A DNA stretch of 51,444 nucleotides from Clostridia bacterium (GCA_017467865.1 JAFUKG010000044.1:1-51444); one strand, 5' to 3'; positions 41,740 through 51,013 are shown, numbered from the stretch's first letter. Notes: a model not told the origin generated them from the letters alone. A program made the numbers and translations.

Positions 41740-42663
41740 CTATACTCCATACAAGATATTTAAATTTCTTATTTCACCGTCTTTGATTTTATTATTAACG
41801 CTGTAGGCGTGTCCCTCAAACTCGGTGCAGCCGTACTCGGTAAGGGCTTGTCTCTTAAGCTCGTGAATGATGCTTTGACATACTTCCTCTATCAGCTCTT
41901 CCTTATCTATGGGACTTATCATTATTTCTTCAAGAGGTGCATAAAGCTCTGAAAGTATTTCCAAATCCTTCAGACCTCTGAACTGCCATTTATAATAGGG
42001 AAGATAGGAGCGGTTAAGCAGGAAAATGGTGTGGATGGCACTTTTCACAAATTCCGATGCGGACAGTGCGGCAGCTCCCGCGTCTCCTCGGATCAGGCAT
42101 CTTTTATAGTTATACTGACCCGATTGCCCCATAAGTAATAGATGCCCTGCAAGCTTTTTAAGCCTTACGCTGTCGGGAAGATAGTGAAGTCTTTTACGTA
42201 TTTTTGAAAGCATCCCGTATCCGTCGAAAAAGACACTTCCGTTTGTGGCTTCAAGGAGCGCTTGCTCGGGGAGTGACAGCCACTCTTCAAGGGAAAGCCT
42301 TCCGTCGGGCGTTCCCGTTCTGTCCATAAAGAAATCTTCCATCCTCATAACTCCGTGTCGGTTACCGCCAACGGGGGAGAGAGGGCTCATTTTAAAACCC
42401 ATGTATTCCTTTGGAAGCTTTGCGTAGGCTCTTTCTAGCTTGAAAGCGGTTTTTCTGTCAAGGGTATCTTCATCGGGGAGAAATATTATGAATCCCGGCT
42501 CAAAGTCGTGGTCTCTTGAAATCTCATCGTCAAAGCCCAGACATTCCGACCCGCTTCCCGCAAGGCCTACCGCAATTAAATGAAGTACGTCGGAAAATTG
42601 CTCCTTTAAAAGAGGTTCTCCGAACTCAAGGTAAAAGCTTTTTGACAGTTCAAGTCCCTTCAT
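41740..42663 (-). CDS. DUF4037 protein with nucleotidyltransferase-like N-terminus
   Basis: 307 residues. LIAVGLAGSGSECLGFDDEISRDHDFEPGF carries the G-S-G-S ... D-x-D pattern of the nucleotidyltransferase superfamily, with the metal aspartates in SRDHDF. The rest (PKEYMGFKMSPLSPVGGNRHGVMRMEDFF, LPYYKWQFRGLKDL) matches DUF4037. The substrate is unknown. The TPR gene upstream overlaps by 14 nt, and this pair is a recurrent arrangement in Firmicutes as I recall. A direct interaction is likely but unproven. Confidence 0.82.
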   Translation of the reverse strand: MKGLELSKSFYLEFGEPLLKEQFSDVLHLIAVGLAGSGSECLGFDDEISRDHDFEPGFIIFLPDEDTLDRKTAFKLERAYAKLPKEYMGFKMSPLSPVGGNRHGVMRMEDFFMDRTGTPDGRLSLEEWLSLPEQALLEATNGSVFFDGYGMLSKIRKRLHYLPDSVRLKKLAGHLLLMGQSGQYNYKRCLIRGDAGAAALSASEFVKSAIHTIFLLNRSYLPYYKWQFRGLKDLEILSELYAPLEEIMISPIDKEELIEEVCQSIIHELKRQALTEYGCTEFEGHAYSVNNKIKDGEIRNLNILYGV

Positions 42664-43384
42664 AGATTTTCTTTGCCCTTTCTTTCAGCTCGTTTTCAAA
42701 ATAAAAATGTCCGTAATAGCCGAAAACCGTAGCACATTTTTCACATACAAAAGCATAGTATCCGTCTCTTTCGGGAAAACTTTCTATTAAATCCTCTGCT
42801 TTTTTGAGATAATCTTGTATTTCAATATCTCCGTCAAGAAGTCCAACTTTCTCTTCTACAGCAGATGCCATATTAAGATAGGTTATAGCTACCTCAAGAG
42901 CTCCCTTTTCGCTTTTCTCCATTACCGATATTGCCTTAAGATACAGGTCCTTCGCTTCATTAAAGCGCTTTAAGTCAACAAGCGCCAGCGCCATATTGTT
43001 ATAAAGCCCGCCAAGCCTTGTGTCATCGGTATCAAGATTTTTTTCGTATATCTCTCGTGCTCTTTCAAAAAGTGGAATAGCCTCTTCAGCTTTTCCAAAT
43101 GCCTTAAATACCGTGGCTGAATTAAGATAAGTGGTCGCACCCGAAATCTTATCTGAAATCCCGTGCTTTTTCAGAGCATCAAGCCCTTTTTCAGCTGTTT
43201 TAATTGCATCCTCTTCTCTTCCAACCTTTCGGTAAAGTCCCATAAGCTCATTGAGAAGTGGAATTTCTTCACGGCTGTTTTTACCTTCCTCAAGCCAATA
43301 AAGAAGGTGCCTTTCGGCAGACTCATAGTCGTTTTTGTGAAGATGAGAATCTAACTTTTCGAGTATTCTTTCAACGTTTATCAT
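42650..43384 (-). CDS. Tetratricopeptide repeat protein
   Basis: 244 residues from ATG 43384 (MINVERILEKLDSHLH). GTG 43393 is a less likely start. At least five TPR units are visible, e.g. ALKKHGISDKISGATTYLNSATVFKAFGKAEEAIPLFERA and LYNNMALALVDLKRFNEAKDLYLKAI, spaced 40-42 residues (the Nlp/CHAT-associated TPR_12 type). The C-terminus has FVCEKCATVFGYYGHFYFEN. Cytoplasmic scaffold. It is the first gene of the operon and overlaps DUF4037. Confidence 0.88.
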   Translation of the reverse strand: MINVERILEKLDSHLHKNDYESAERHLLYWLEEGKNSREEIPLLNELMGLYRKVGREEDAIKTAEKGLDALKKHGISDKISGATTYLNSATVFKAFGKAEEAIPLFERAREIYEKNLDTDDTRLGGLYNNMALALVDLKRFNEAKDLYLKAISVMEKSEKGALEVAITYLNMASAVEEKVGLLDGDIEIQDYLKKAEDLIESFPERDGYYAFVCEKCATVFGYYGHFYFENELKERAKKIYEGT

Positions 43385-43479
43385 TTGTATCACCGATTGC
43401 CGTAGAAGCTTTGAGATAGTAAGCCAAACGGCTTTTTAATAAAAAATTATCACTTTGTTACAGTGTAGGCTTTAATCTT

Positions 43480-43508
43480 ATTATAAACTTTAATTGACTT
43501 AATTGCAA
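43480..43508 (-). promoter_or_regulatory. Promoter of the TPR-DUF4037 operon
   Basis: Minus strand: TTGCAA (43508-43503), 17-nt spacer, TATAAT (43485-43480). On the plus strand TTGTTA (43455) and TATTAT (43479) with an 18-nt spacer could drive the GH2 gene, so the two promoters would overlap. Confidence 0.6.
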
Positions 43509-43557
43509 CAAAAAGCTTTTTAAAAATAAAAATCATATCCTCATCAAAGGAGAAAAT

Positions 43558-45813
43558 ATGAGAAATACACTAAATTTTAACGAAAATTGGATATTTGTAA
43601 AGGAAAGCGCGGATATTACGAGAGCTGACGGAGAGAGGGTGAATATTCCTCACTCATGGAACGCTGTTGACGGTCAGGACGGCGGAAACGATTATTTTCG
43701 CGGCTCCTGCCTTTACAGAAAGTCATTCAAGCGTTCTGAGCTCCCCAAAGCAGACCTTTATTACGTTGAGTTCAGAGGCACTAACTCATCGGCTGACCTT
43801 TACGTCAACTCCGAAAAGCTTGCTCATCACGACGGCGGTTATTCTACCTGGCGTGTTGATATCACTTCCGCGCTTAAAGAAGAAAACGATATTGCGGTAG
43901 TGGTGGATAACTCCGTCAATGAAACAGTATATCCTCAGATGGCAGACTTTACGTTTTACGGCGGTATCTACCGAAACGTAAACCTTATCTGTGTAAATTC
44001 TTCTCACTTCGACCTTGATTATTACGGTGCTCCCGGAATAAAGATAACGCCTGCAGTAAACGGGAAGAACGCCAGCGTTGAGGTAGAGGTGTTCCCAAAG
44101 GATTTAAAGGAAGGTCAGAGCCTCGTTTACACTCTTTACGATAAGGATGAAAAGGAAATTGACAGAATTGAGTCAAAGGACACAAACGTCACCTTCTTTA
44201 TAAATGACGTGCACCTTTGGAACGGATGCCGTGACCCTTATCTTTACTGCTGTGAAGCGGAAATTAAAGAAGGGGATAACGTTATTGATAACGTTTGCAG
44301 CCGTTTTGGTTGCAGGAGTTTTGAGATTGACCCCAATAGAGGCTTTATTCTCAACGGTGAGGAATATCCCCTCAGAGGTGTGTCAAGGCATCAGGACAGA
44401 TGGGGAGTGGGAAATGCTCTTCTTCCAGAGCATCACAGAGAGGATATGGACCTTATCTGTGAGGTGGGTGCTACCACTATAAGACTTGCTCACTATCAGC
44501 ACGACCAGTATTTTTATGACCTCTGTGATGAAAGAGGACTTGTTATCTGGGCGGAAATACCCTATATTTCAAAGCATATGCAAAAGGGACGTGAAAACAC
44601 CGTCTCTCAGATGAAAGAGCTTATTTCACAAAACTATAACCACCCCTCAATCGTTGTATGGGGTCTTTCCAACGAAATATCCATTGGAGGCTCCGATGAG
44701 GACCTTCTTGAAAACCACAGAATACTCAACGACCTCTGCCATGAAATGGATAAGACCAGACTTACCACTATTGCGGCTGTGTCTATGTGTAATATAGATG
44801 ACCCCTATCTTCAGATTCCCGACGTGGTGTCATATAATCATTATTTCGGTTGGTACGGCGGAAATACCGACATGAATGGACCTTGGTTCGATAAGTTCCA
44901 CGAAACCCACCCGAACATTCCCATCGGTTGCTCGGAGTATGGATGTGAAGCACTCAATTGGCATACGTCCAACCCCAAGCAGGGCGATTATACAGAGGAG
45001 TATCAGGCGTATTATCACGAGGAGCTCATAAAACAGCTTTTCACAAGAAAATATATGTGGGCAACTCACGTGTGGAATATGTTTGACTTCGGCGCCGATG
45101 CCCGTGCCGAGGGCGGTGAAAACGGACAAAACCACAAGGGTCTTGTAACCTTTGACCGTAAGTATAAGAAGGACGCCTTCTATGCTTATAAGGCTTGGCT
45201 TTCCGACGAGCCCTTTGTACACGTGTGCTCAAAGAGATACGTTGACAGAGTTGAGGACGTAACAAAGATAACCGTTTATTCAAATCAGCCCGAGGTAGAG
45301 CTTTTTGTAAACGGAGAAAGCATTGGTAAAAAGAGCGCTCCCGACCACTTCTTCTATTTCGACGTGAAGAACGTAGGAGAAAGCACTATCGTTGCGGCGG
45401 CAGGAGACCTTTCCGACGAGAGCAAGATACGTAAGGTTGAAGAAAGAAATATGGACTACGTTCTTGTTGAAAAGGGCGCAGTACTCAATTGGTTTGACAT
45501 TGATGCCCCCGAGGGAAGATTCTCTCTTAACGATAAGATTGATGATATTATGAAATCAAAGCGAGGAAAGCTTTGGTTTGTAGGAATGGGACTCAAGATA
45601 AAGAAGAAGATGGACGAGGGCAAGAATGGTCAGAAGAAATCGGGCGGCTTTGATATTGACCTTAAGAGTGGCGACAGCGGTCTGATGCAGATGATGGGAG
45701 GCTTCACGGTGCTGAGACTTACCACCATGATGAGTATGATGAACGTTGAATTTACAAAGGAAGAGCTTTTGAAGATGAACAAGGAGCTCAACAAAATTAA
45801 AAAGCCTAAATAA
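43558..45813 (+). CDS. Glycoside hydrolase family 2 protein (beta-galactosidase-like)
   Basis: 751 residues with aaaggagaaaat upstream. Sugar-binding jelly roll (NFNENWIFVKESADIT ... NIPHSWNAVDGQDGGNDYFRG), an immunoglobulin-like domain (about 170-260), and a TIM barrel with RGVSRHQDRWGVGNAL, NHPSIVVWGLSNEIS (acid/base E373) and PIGCSEYGCEALNWH (nucleophile E460). The C-terminal 110 residues end in MMGGFTVLRLTTMMSMMN and KELNKIKKPK, a tail seen in other clostridial GH2 enzymes but not in LacZ. No signal peptide, so it acts in the cytoplasm on imported oligosaccharides. Beta-galactosidase is the likely activity. Beta-glucuronidase or another GH2 activity cannot be excluded. Confidence 0.92.
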   Translation: MRNTLNFNENWIFVKESADITRADGERVNIPHSWNAVDGQDGGNDYFRGSCLYRKSFKRSELPKADLYYVEFRGTNSSADLYVNSEKLAHHDGGYSTWRVDITSALKEENDIAVVVDNSVNETVYPQMADFTFYGGIYRNVNLICVNSSHFDLDYYGAPGIKITPAVNGKNASVEVEVFPKDLKEGQSLVYTLYDKDEKEIDRIESKDTNVTFFINDVHLWNGCRDPYLYCCEAEIKEGDNVIDNVCSRFGCRSFEIDPNRGFILNGEEYPLRGVSRHQDRWGVGNALLPEHHREDMDLICEVGATTIRLAHYQHDQYFYDLCDERGLVIWAEIPYISKHMQKGRENTVSQMKELISQNYNHPSIVVWGLSNEISIGGSDEDLLENHRILNDLCHEMDKTRLTTIAAVSMCNIDDPYLQIPDVVSYNHYFGWYGGNTDMNGPWFDKFHETHPNIPIGCSEYGCEALNWHTSNPKQGDYTEEYQAYYHEELIKQLFTRKYMWATHVWNMFDFGADARAEGGENGQNHKGLVTFDRKYKKDAFYAYKAWLSDEPFVHVCSKRYVDRVEDVTKITVYSNQPEVELFVNGESIGKKSAPDHFFYFDVKNVGESTIVAAAGDLSDESKIRKVEERNMDYVLVEKGAVLNWFDIDAPEGRFSLNDKIDDIMKSKRGKLWFVGMGLKIKKKMDEGKNGQKKSGGFDIDLKSGDSGLMQMMGGFTVLRLTTMMSMMNVEFTKEELLKMNKELNKIKKPK

Positions 45814-45821
45814 AATGAGAA

Positions 45822-45870
45822 AGAGGACAGAGAACCTTGGAATTTTACTCCTTGTTCTCTGTCCTTTTTT
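45822..45870 (+). terminator. Terminator of the GH2 gene
   Basis: AGGACAGAGAAC pairs with GTTCTCTGTCCT, followed by T6, with a loop of about 18 nt. Confidence 0.85.
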
Positions 45871-45883
45871 ATAAGCACTGCAT

Positions 45884-46651
45884 TTATTCTTTTTTGTTGT
45901 AATTGTATAGATATTGGGAAGGGGATATTCCCATAGCTTTTTTGAACTCAACCGAAAAATATTTATAATCATTATACCCTGACAGATATGCAACCTCGCT
46001 AAGCGAATAATATCCCGTTGAGATTAACCCCTCCGCGTGCTGGATACGTAATTTGATGATATATTTTTGGGGAGAGATGCCGTACTCTTCTTTGAAAATT
46101 TTTCTGAAATAGACCTCACTCATAAAGGATTGTTCAGCAATTTCTTTTATCGAGAGGCCGCTTTTTTTATAATTTGCAAAAATATACTCTACCGAATTCT
46201 GGATTTTTGAATTTCGGATGTTTGATACATAGTTTTCAGCATAACACTCTGCAAATATTTCGTACAATATGGCGGAGCATTTATATTTATATCCCAATTC
46301 TTTTTTATTCCAACAGTCTAATATCTTCCTAAATAGCTTTGCTAAGGTATCGGGATTTTGGGATTCGAAACACTCAATTTCGTTAGTATGATAATTTACA
46401 GTATCAAAATGAACAACTATCAGCTCGTCTATCTTCGCTACCCGACTATAATCCAGCCTTGCGGGAACATAAGACACAAAATTATCTTTCATGTGATATT
46501 CATTTGTTTCGGTTTTTAAGACTGCATCCGCACAAAAACGAAATGACAGCGCATTAAAATTTCGTCCTGTGTTAAGCGTACTAATGTTATTTTGCTCGAG
46601 CTCTAAAATGTCTAAAATATGGAATGAAAGAATTTCTTTTTCGAAAAACAT
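45884..46651 (-). CDS. AraC family transcriptional regulator
   Basis: 255 residues from ATG 46651, behind gggaggaaatctt. The frame to 46711 starts upstream of the promoter -10. The N-terminal cupin-like sensor domain (residues 1-150) is followed by the two AraC helix-turn-helix motifs: LSIKEIAEQSFMSEVYFRKIFKEEYGISPQKYI and SLSEVAYLSGYNDYKYFSVEFKKAMGISPSQYL. It is divergent from the GH10-transporter pair and probably senses a sugar released by it. Confidence 0.92.
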   Translation of the reverse strand: MFFEKEILSFHILDILELEQNNISTLNTGRNFNALSFRFCADAVLKTETNEYHMKDNFVSYVPARLDYSRVAKIDELIVVHFDTVNYHTNEIECFESQNPDTLAKLFRKILDCWNKKELGYKYKCSAILYEIFAECYAENYVSNIRNSKIQNSVEYIFANYKKSGLSIKEIAEQSFMSEVYFRKIFKEEYGISPQKYIIKLRIQHAEGLISTGYYSLSEVAYLSGYNDYKYFSVEFKKAMGISPSQYLYNYNKKE

Positions 46652-46676
46652 AAGATTTCCTCCCGCAATCGCATTT

Positions 46677-46705
46677 ATTATAGCAGAATTGTTTCGAATA
46701 ATCAA
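46677..46705 (-). promoter_or_regulatory. Promoter of the AraC gene
   Basis: Minus strand: TTGATT (46705-46700), 17-nt spacer, TATAAT (46682-46677), with TGC before the -10 (extended -10). Confidence 0.75.
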
Positions 46706-46747
46706 CCTCATTTATCAATTTATGAGTTTATTTTTTTGACTTTGAAA

Positions 46748-46756
46748 TGCTATAAT
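46748..46756 (+). promoter_or_regulatory. Extended -10 promoter of the GH10 gene
   Basis: TGCTATAAT with no good -35 at the usual distance. The weak -35 fits a promoter that needs an activator, here the divergent AraC protein. Confidence 0.6.
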
Positions 46757-46780
46757 TTTTAAAAATAGGAGGATTTTCAA

Positions 46781-48124
46781 ATGAGTGACAGAAGAAAAAT
46801 TTTAGATTTATTTGAAGAGCAGGATGCTTTTTGGAAGCAAAGAGCAGCTGAAGGGATTGAACGCTACCGAAAAGGTAATGGAAAGTTAACCGTTGTGGAC
46901 GAGAACGGCATTCCGGTTCCTAATTTAAAAATAAAAATTACACAAAAGAGCCATGAGTTTCGTTTCGGAGCGAATGTTTTTATGCTGGACGAGCTTGAAA
47001 CACCGGAAAAAAATGATGCCTACAAAAAATACTTTTCCGATGTGTTTAATATGGCAACTCTCCCATTCTACTGGGACTCCTTGGAGCCTGAAAAAGGAAA
47101 GCCTCGCTACGCCAAAGACAGCCCGAAGGTGTATAGACGCCCATCTCCCGATTCTTGTATCGAGTTTTGCGAAAAGTATGGTATTGAGCCGCGCGAGCAT
47201 GCACTTGCCTACGATAATTTCTTCCCCAAGTGGCTATATGATGCAAGTGTAGAAGAGGTAAAATGCGAGCTTGAAAGACGGTACGCAGAGATATCCCGGC
47301 GCTATGCCGACAAGATACCCACCATTGAAGTTACAAACGAAATGGAATGGGAGAAGGGGAAAACGAAGTTTTACGACGAGCCCGACTTCGTTGAGTGGTG
47401 CTTTAAGCTTGCTGAAAAATATTTCCCCAATAATCAGCTTGTAATTAACGAGCATACAAGTCTTTGCTGGGCGGACAAATGCAGAGCCACCGATAAGTAT
47501 TATTCGTACATAGAAGCCAATATGCTCAAGGGCGCAAGGATAGATGCCATTGGTATGCAGTATCACCTCTTCAATAAATCAGAAATCGAATACGAAAAAA
47601 CAAGATTTACGCTAAATCCGAAAAACATATATAAGCATATGGATCTGTATTCCAATTTAGGTAATCCTCTCCAGATAACAGAGGTCACCATTCCCGCTTA
47701 TTCGTGGGAGAAGGAAGACGAGGAAATACAAGCAGAAATCATTGAAAAGCTTTATTCTATATGGTTTTCACATCCAAACGTCGAGCAGATAGTTTATTGG
47801 AATCTCGTTGACGGATACGCACATTTTTGGGACCCTGATCCCGAAAAGATTAAGGCGTCGCAAGGGGACATGAGTCTTGGTGAGAATTATTATTATGGTG
47901 GACTTCTTCGCTTCGATCTTTCGCCAAAGCCTGCTTACTTAAAAATCAAGGAGCTGATACAAGAGAAGTGGCACACAGAGACAGAACTTGTTACAGATAC
48001 CAACGGAAGCGTGACGTTTAGAGGATTTTATGGAACTTATGATATTGAGATTGAGGGGAAAGAAGAAGTTACAACTTTTAATTTGTCAACTAAATCTGAA
48101 AACGAAAAGAATATTACGTTATGA
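46781..48124 (+). CDS. Intracellular glycoside hydrolase family 10 enzyme (xylanase-like)
   Basis: 447 residues behind aggaggatttt. The N-terminal extension holds a small beta unit (GKLTVVDENGIPVPNLKIKI). The GH10 barrel follows, with HEFRFGANVFML, the acid/base motif TNEMEW (E187) and the nucleophile motif LQITEVTIPA (E301), and late LVDGYAHFWDPDP. The C-terminal tail (from about 400) is another small beta domain. No signal peptide, so it probably cleaves imported xylo-oligosaccharides or aryl-xylosides in the cytoplasm. It overlaps the transporter gene by 4 nt (ATGA). Confidence 0.9.
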   Translation: MSDRRKILDLFEEQDAFWKQRAAEGIERYRKGNGKLTVVDENGIPVPNLKIKITQKSHEFRFGANVFMLDELETPEKNDAYKKYFSDVFNMATLPFYWDSLEPEKGKPRYAKDSPKVYRRPSPDSCIEFCEKYGIEPREHALAYDNFFPKWLYDASVEEVKCELERRYAEISRRYADKIPTIEVTNEMEWEKGKTKFYDEPDFVEWCFKLAEKYFPNNQLVINEHTSLCWADKCRATDKYYSYIEANMLKGARIDAIGMQYHLFNKSEIEYEKTRFTLNPKNIYKHMDLYSNLGNPLQITEVTIPAYSWEKEDEEIQAEIIEKLYSIWFSHPNVEQIVYWNLVDGYAHFWDPDPEKIKASQGDMSLGENYYYGGLLRFDLSPKPAYLKIKELIQEKWHTETELVTDTNGSVTFRGFYGTYDIEIEGKEEVTTFNLSTKSENEKNITL

Positions 48125-48981
48125 TTAAAGAAATATTGATTATTTTATCTTGTGTTCCGCTTTATATAATAAATTCATTTTGTGATAAATATATCTCCTC
48201 AAGAAATGGCAACCGATATAATTTCGTTTATAACTGTATAAAATTTTTGATTGGCTCGGTATGCCTGTTGCCATTCTTTATATTTGATAGCTCTCCGAAA
48301 TTCCGTTTGGGAGTGGTTGTATGTGGAATTGCTTGTGGTATGATGTATGCGGTCAGCAAAACAATTATTCTAAAGGGATATGAAAAGACGTCTGTGGCGT
48401 TTATGACGCTTTGTCATTCCTCCGGAATGATAATTCCTTGCGTAATCGGGCATTTTTGGGGAGTAGAAAAGCTTAGCATTATTTCCTTTATTGGAATATT
48501 GCTTGTTATTGTTTCTATCCTTCTGATTAAGGACAGCAAAACAGAGAAAAAGAGCTTTGAGCTTGCAGGAATAATTATTGGCATCATTGTTTTTCTGGCG
48601 AGTGGTGGAGTGATGATTGCTCAAAAACTGATGGGACTTTACTTTCCCGAGCAAAGTGTGAGTGCGTATAACTTTTATTCATTTGTTGTGGCATTCTTGA
48701 TTTTGAGTTTTTTTCTTCGTCACAATTCACTTGAGATCAAAGACAGAAAGTGCTTATTCTTGTGTGCGATAGGCAGTTCTGTTTCTCTTTGCACTATTAG
48801 CTTAGTTATGACTGGTTTGGCGGGAAGCGTGCCGTCGGTTATTTTGTTCCCGTTGTTTAATGGATTGGGGATTATTTTCGTTTGTATAGGTTCTGTGTTT
48901 GTGTTCAAGGAAAAAATGACAACAAAGAAAATAATTGGTTTGATATTAGGCGTTTTTGCACTCTGTTTAGTTAATTTTTGA
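48121..48981 (+). CDS. EamA/DMT-superfamily transporter
   Basis: 286 residues with about ten hydrophobic segments in two similar halves, typical of drug/metabolite (EamA) transporters: VPLYIINSFCDKYISSRNG, GVVVCGIACGMMYAVSKTII, SIISFIGILLVIVSILLIKD, then the second half ending KKIIGLILGVFALCLVNF. The start is coupled to the GH10 stop. A role in sugar or sugar-derivative movement is suggested only by that coupling. Confidence 0.85.
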   Translation: MIKEILIILSCVPLYIINSFCDKYISSRNGNRYNFVYNCIKFLIGSVCLLPFFIFDSSPKFRLGVVVCGIACGMMYAVSKTIILKGYEKTSVAFMTLCHSSGMIIPCVIGHFWGVEKLSIISFIGILLVIVSILLIKDSKTEKKSFELAGIIIGIIVFLASGGVMIAQKLMGLYFPEQSVSAYNFYSFVVAFLILSFFLRHNSLEIKDRKCLFLCAIGSSVSLCTISLVMTGLAGSVPSVILFPLFNGLGIIFVCIGSVFVFKEKMTTKKIIGLILGVFALCLVNF

Positions 48982-49000
48982 TGCAACCTATTAAGTTAAT

Positions 49001-49039
49001 AAAAAATCAGCTGTGGATTTAATTCCATAGCTGATTTTT
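49001..49039 (+). terminator. Terminator of the GH10-transporter operon
   Basis: AAAAATCAGCT-g-TGG pairs with CCA-t-AGCTGATTTTT, one mismatch, 7-nt loop. Confidence 0.85.
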
Positions 49040-49083
49040 ATATAGTAGGTAAATAGGTACGTTTTCTTTTAAAGCACAACTGA

Positions 49084-49953
49084 TTAAAACTGTCTTTGTC
49101 TTATAAAAGGGTATTCTACTTTATTTTCTGTAATGGGAGAGTAAAGGGACGGGCGTCTGAATGCGTTGCCGTGTACCTCTTTTTCACGGTAGAGTCGAAG
49201 CATTTCTATATCAAGCTCGGCTACAAAAATTCCCTCTTTTCCATCTGCCTCAAGTATGCAGGTGTCTCTCGAGCCATCAAGCTCGGGAAGATATGCCACA
49301 CCGTCAAAAACGCTTGAACGTCCATTGCAGTCGGGGACGCTTTCAGGGTAGTTGCATGTGGCAATGGCACACATATTCTCATAAGCTCTGCCCCTCAGCT
49401 GAGAAAGTCTGTTTATCTCCATAGGGCAAGCGTTTGGAACGAGAATGAGTTCTGCTCCTTTAAGCATGAGAATTCTGGCACTTTCGGGAAACTCTCTGTC
49501 ATAGCATATCATAGCTCCCACCTTTATTTTGCCAAGCCTTGTATCAAGGTCGCTGACGCAAAATTCCTCACCTGCCGTCAAAGCGCACTCTACACTGAAG
49601 TCGCAGGTGTGTACCTTTGCATAAGTAAAAAGCTTTTTACCGAATCTGTCGAAAAGGGTCATGGAATTGCGGGAACCTGACGGGTACTTTTCAAGAAAGG
49701 TTATCCCTATTGCCATATTAAGCTCCCTTGAAAGAACTCCGAAAGCTGTGACGAATTCTCCGTCACAGTCAATGGCGTCATCTGAAAAAGGTCTGTCATA
49801 AATGTTGTAGCCGTTACTCCACATTTCGGGGAAAAGAGCAATATCCGCTCCCATTTCCTTTGCCCTTTTGCAGAATTCTATTCCCTTTGTCAAATTAAGC
49901 CTTGTATCTCCCAAGGGGGATATCTGAAGAAGTGCTATTTTTAGTTTATCCAT
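49084..49953 (-). CDS. Carbon-nitrogen hydrolase (nitrilase superfamily)
   Basis: 289 residues. The catalytic triad is visible: E43 in LFPEMW, K113 in YAKVHTCDF and C150 in GAMICYDREFPESAR. Later landmarks are ELILVPNACPM and GRAYENMCAIATCNYP. These enzymes hydrolyse amides or nitriles such as N-carbamoylputrescine or omega-amides. The substrate is not clear. Its start overlaps the end of the RibD-like gene by 8 nt. Confidence 0.92.
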   Translation of the reverse strand: MDKLKIALLQISPLGDTRLNLTKGIEFCKRAKEMGADIALFPEMWSNGYNIYDRPFSDDAIDCDGEFVTAFGVLSRELNMAIGITFLEKYPSGSRNSMTLFDRFGKKLFTYAKVHTCDFSVECALTAGEEFCVSDLDTRLGKIKVGAMICYDREFPESARILMLKGAELILVPNACPMEINRLSQLRGRAYENMCAIATCNYPESVPDCNGRSSVFDGVAYLPELDGSRDTCILEADGKEGIFVAELDIEMLRLYREKEVHGNAFRRPSLYSPITENKVEYPFIRQRQF

Positions 49954-50641
49954 GCTTGTACCTCAGTATAGCAACACCGTCAACGGCTTTGCTTTCTGTT
50001 AGCTCGAAGCCATCCGCTTTACTGTCAAAGAAGAGAGGCTTGTCCTCCTTGTCGCCCACAACGGGAGCGATAACGAGGCTTATTTCATCAACTGTTTGGG
50101 CTTTCTGAAAAGCACCGTTTATTATACTGCCACCCTCTAAAAGAAGAAAGTTGATTCCGAATTTTTCTTTAAGCTTTGTAAGTGCAAGATTTACATCTAT
50201 TTTCTTTTTCCCTGCAAATATGTAGGGGATATTTTTGTCTTTTAAGTATCCAAGGTATTTTCTCTCAACGTTTTCGCTGAGAACCTCGATTATCCTCGCC
50301 TTGTCATATCCGGGGTCAGCGTCAGGGTCTGAGATAAGGCTCTCCTTCCACCCAAGCCTTCCGTTAGTGTCGAAGGCAACGGCATAAAAATCCGAGGTGT
50401 CCTTTGGAATAAAGTCGCTTATTTCCTCTTCTTCATAGTCTGAAAGGTCGGGGTAAAAGCCACCTGTAAAGGAGGTCTCCATTGTGACCCTTCCACAAAT
50501 AAATCCGTCGCATTTCAGACTTCTGTTCAGGTCATAGTAGATTTCTATGGCTTTTTCGGAAAGGGGAGAGGATAGAAACTTCCCCGTAACCTTTCCGTCA
50601 ACAGAGGTTACCATGTGACAAATAATATATGGTCTTGACAT
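49946..50641 (-). CDS. RibD C-terminal/dihydrofolate-reductase-like oxidoreductase
   Basis: 231 residues. RPYIICHMVTSVDGKVTGKFL, DGFICGRVTMETSFTGG, FLLLEGGSIINGAFQKAQTVDEISLVIAPVVGD are the typical motifs of the RibD C-terminal domain, which binds NADPH. The deaminase half of RibD is missing, and no riboflavin genes are nearby, so a stand-alone reductase of unknown substrate is more likely than a riboflavin role. It is coupled to the nitrilase gene. Confidence 0.88.
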   Translation of the reverse strand: MSRPYIICHMVTSVDGKVTGKFLSSPLSEKAIEIYYDLNRSLKCDGFICGRVTMETSFTGGFYPDLSDYEEEEISDFIPKDTSDFYAVAFDTNGRLGWKESLISDPDADPGYDKARIIEVLSENVERKYLGYLKDKNIPYIFAGKKKIDVNLALTKLKEKFGINFLLLEGGSIINGAFQKAQTVDEISLVIAPVVGDKEDKPLFFDSKADGFELTESKAVDGVAILRYKHG

Positions 50642-50656
50642 ATAATCACCTATCCT

Positions 50657-51013
50657 TCAAACGTTGTAAGGTCTTTCCTTTTCGCCATTCCTTGACTCGT
50701 GCTTTTCGTAATAGCCTATAAGAGTTTCACCGTCACGAAGAGCTACCATGTAAACGTCTTTGTTTTCACTGTCACTGTGATAGGTGAAAACCTTGTTGTT
50801 GTCAGGGTCCTTTTGAAACCAAGAAACTACCTTGTCAATTTTTTCATTAGAGTGTGCGTTGTGACAAGCCTTCAGACTTTTGCCCGTAAGGTCGGTGTGA
50901 TAGCGCTTGATAGATGCAGGATTCATATAAATCACCGTATGATTTAAGTCGCAAATAACTACGGGGGCTGAGTCGCTGTCTATTATGCTTTTGAAAAAGG
51001 GAGAAATTTCCAT
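50657..51013 (-). CDS. Small PAS-domain protein
   Basis: 118 residues, practically a single PAS fold: FFKSIIDSDSAPVVICDLNHTVIYMNPASIKRYHTDLTGKSLKACH, then KVFTYHSDSENKDVYMVALRDGETLIGYYEKHE. CHNAHSNEKI is the kind of Cys-His segment seen in clostridial PAS proteins of the DUF438-associated type. No output domain, so it may act as a stand-alone sensor or bind a small ligand. 15 bp upstream of the RibD-like gene, probably the same operon. Confidence 0.82.
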   Translation of the reverse strand: MEISPFFKSIIDSDSAPVVICDLNHTVIYMNPASIKRYHTDLTGKSLKACHNAHSNEKIDKVVSWFQKDPDNNKVFTYHSDSENKDVYMVALRDGETLIGYYEKHESRNGEKERPYNV

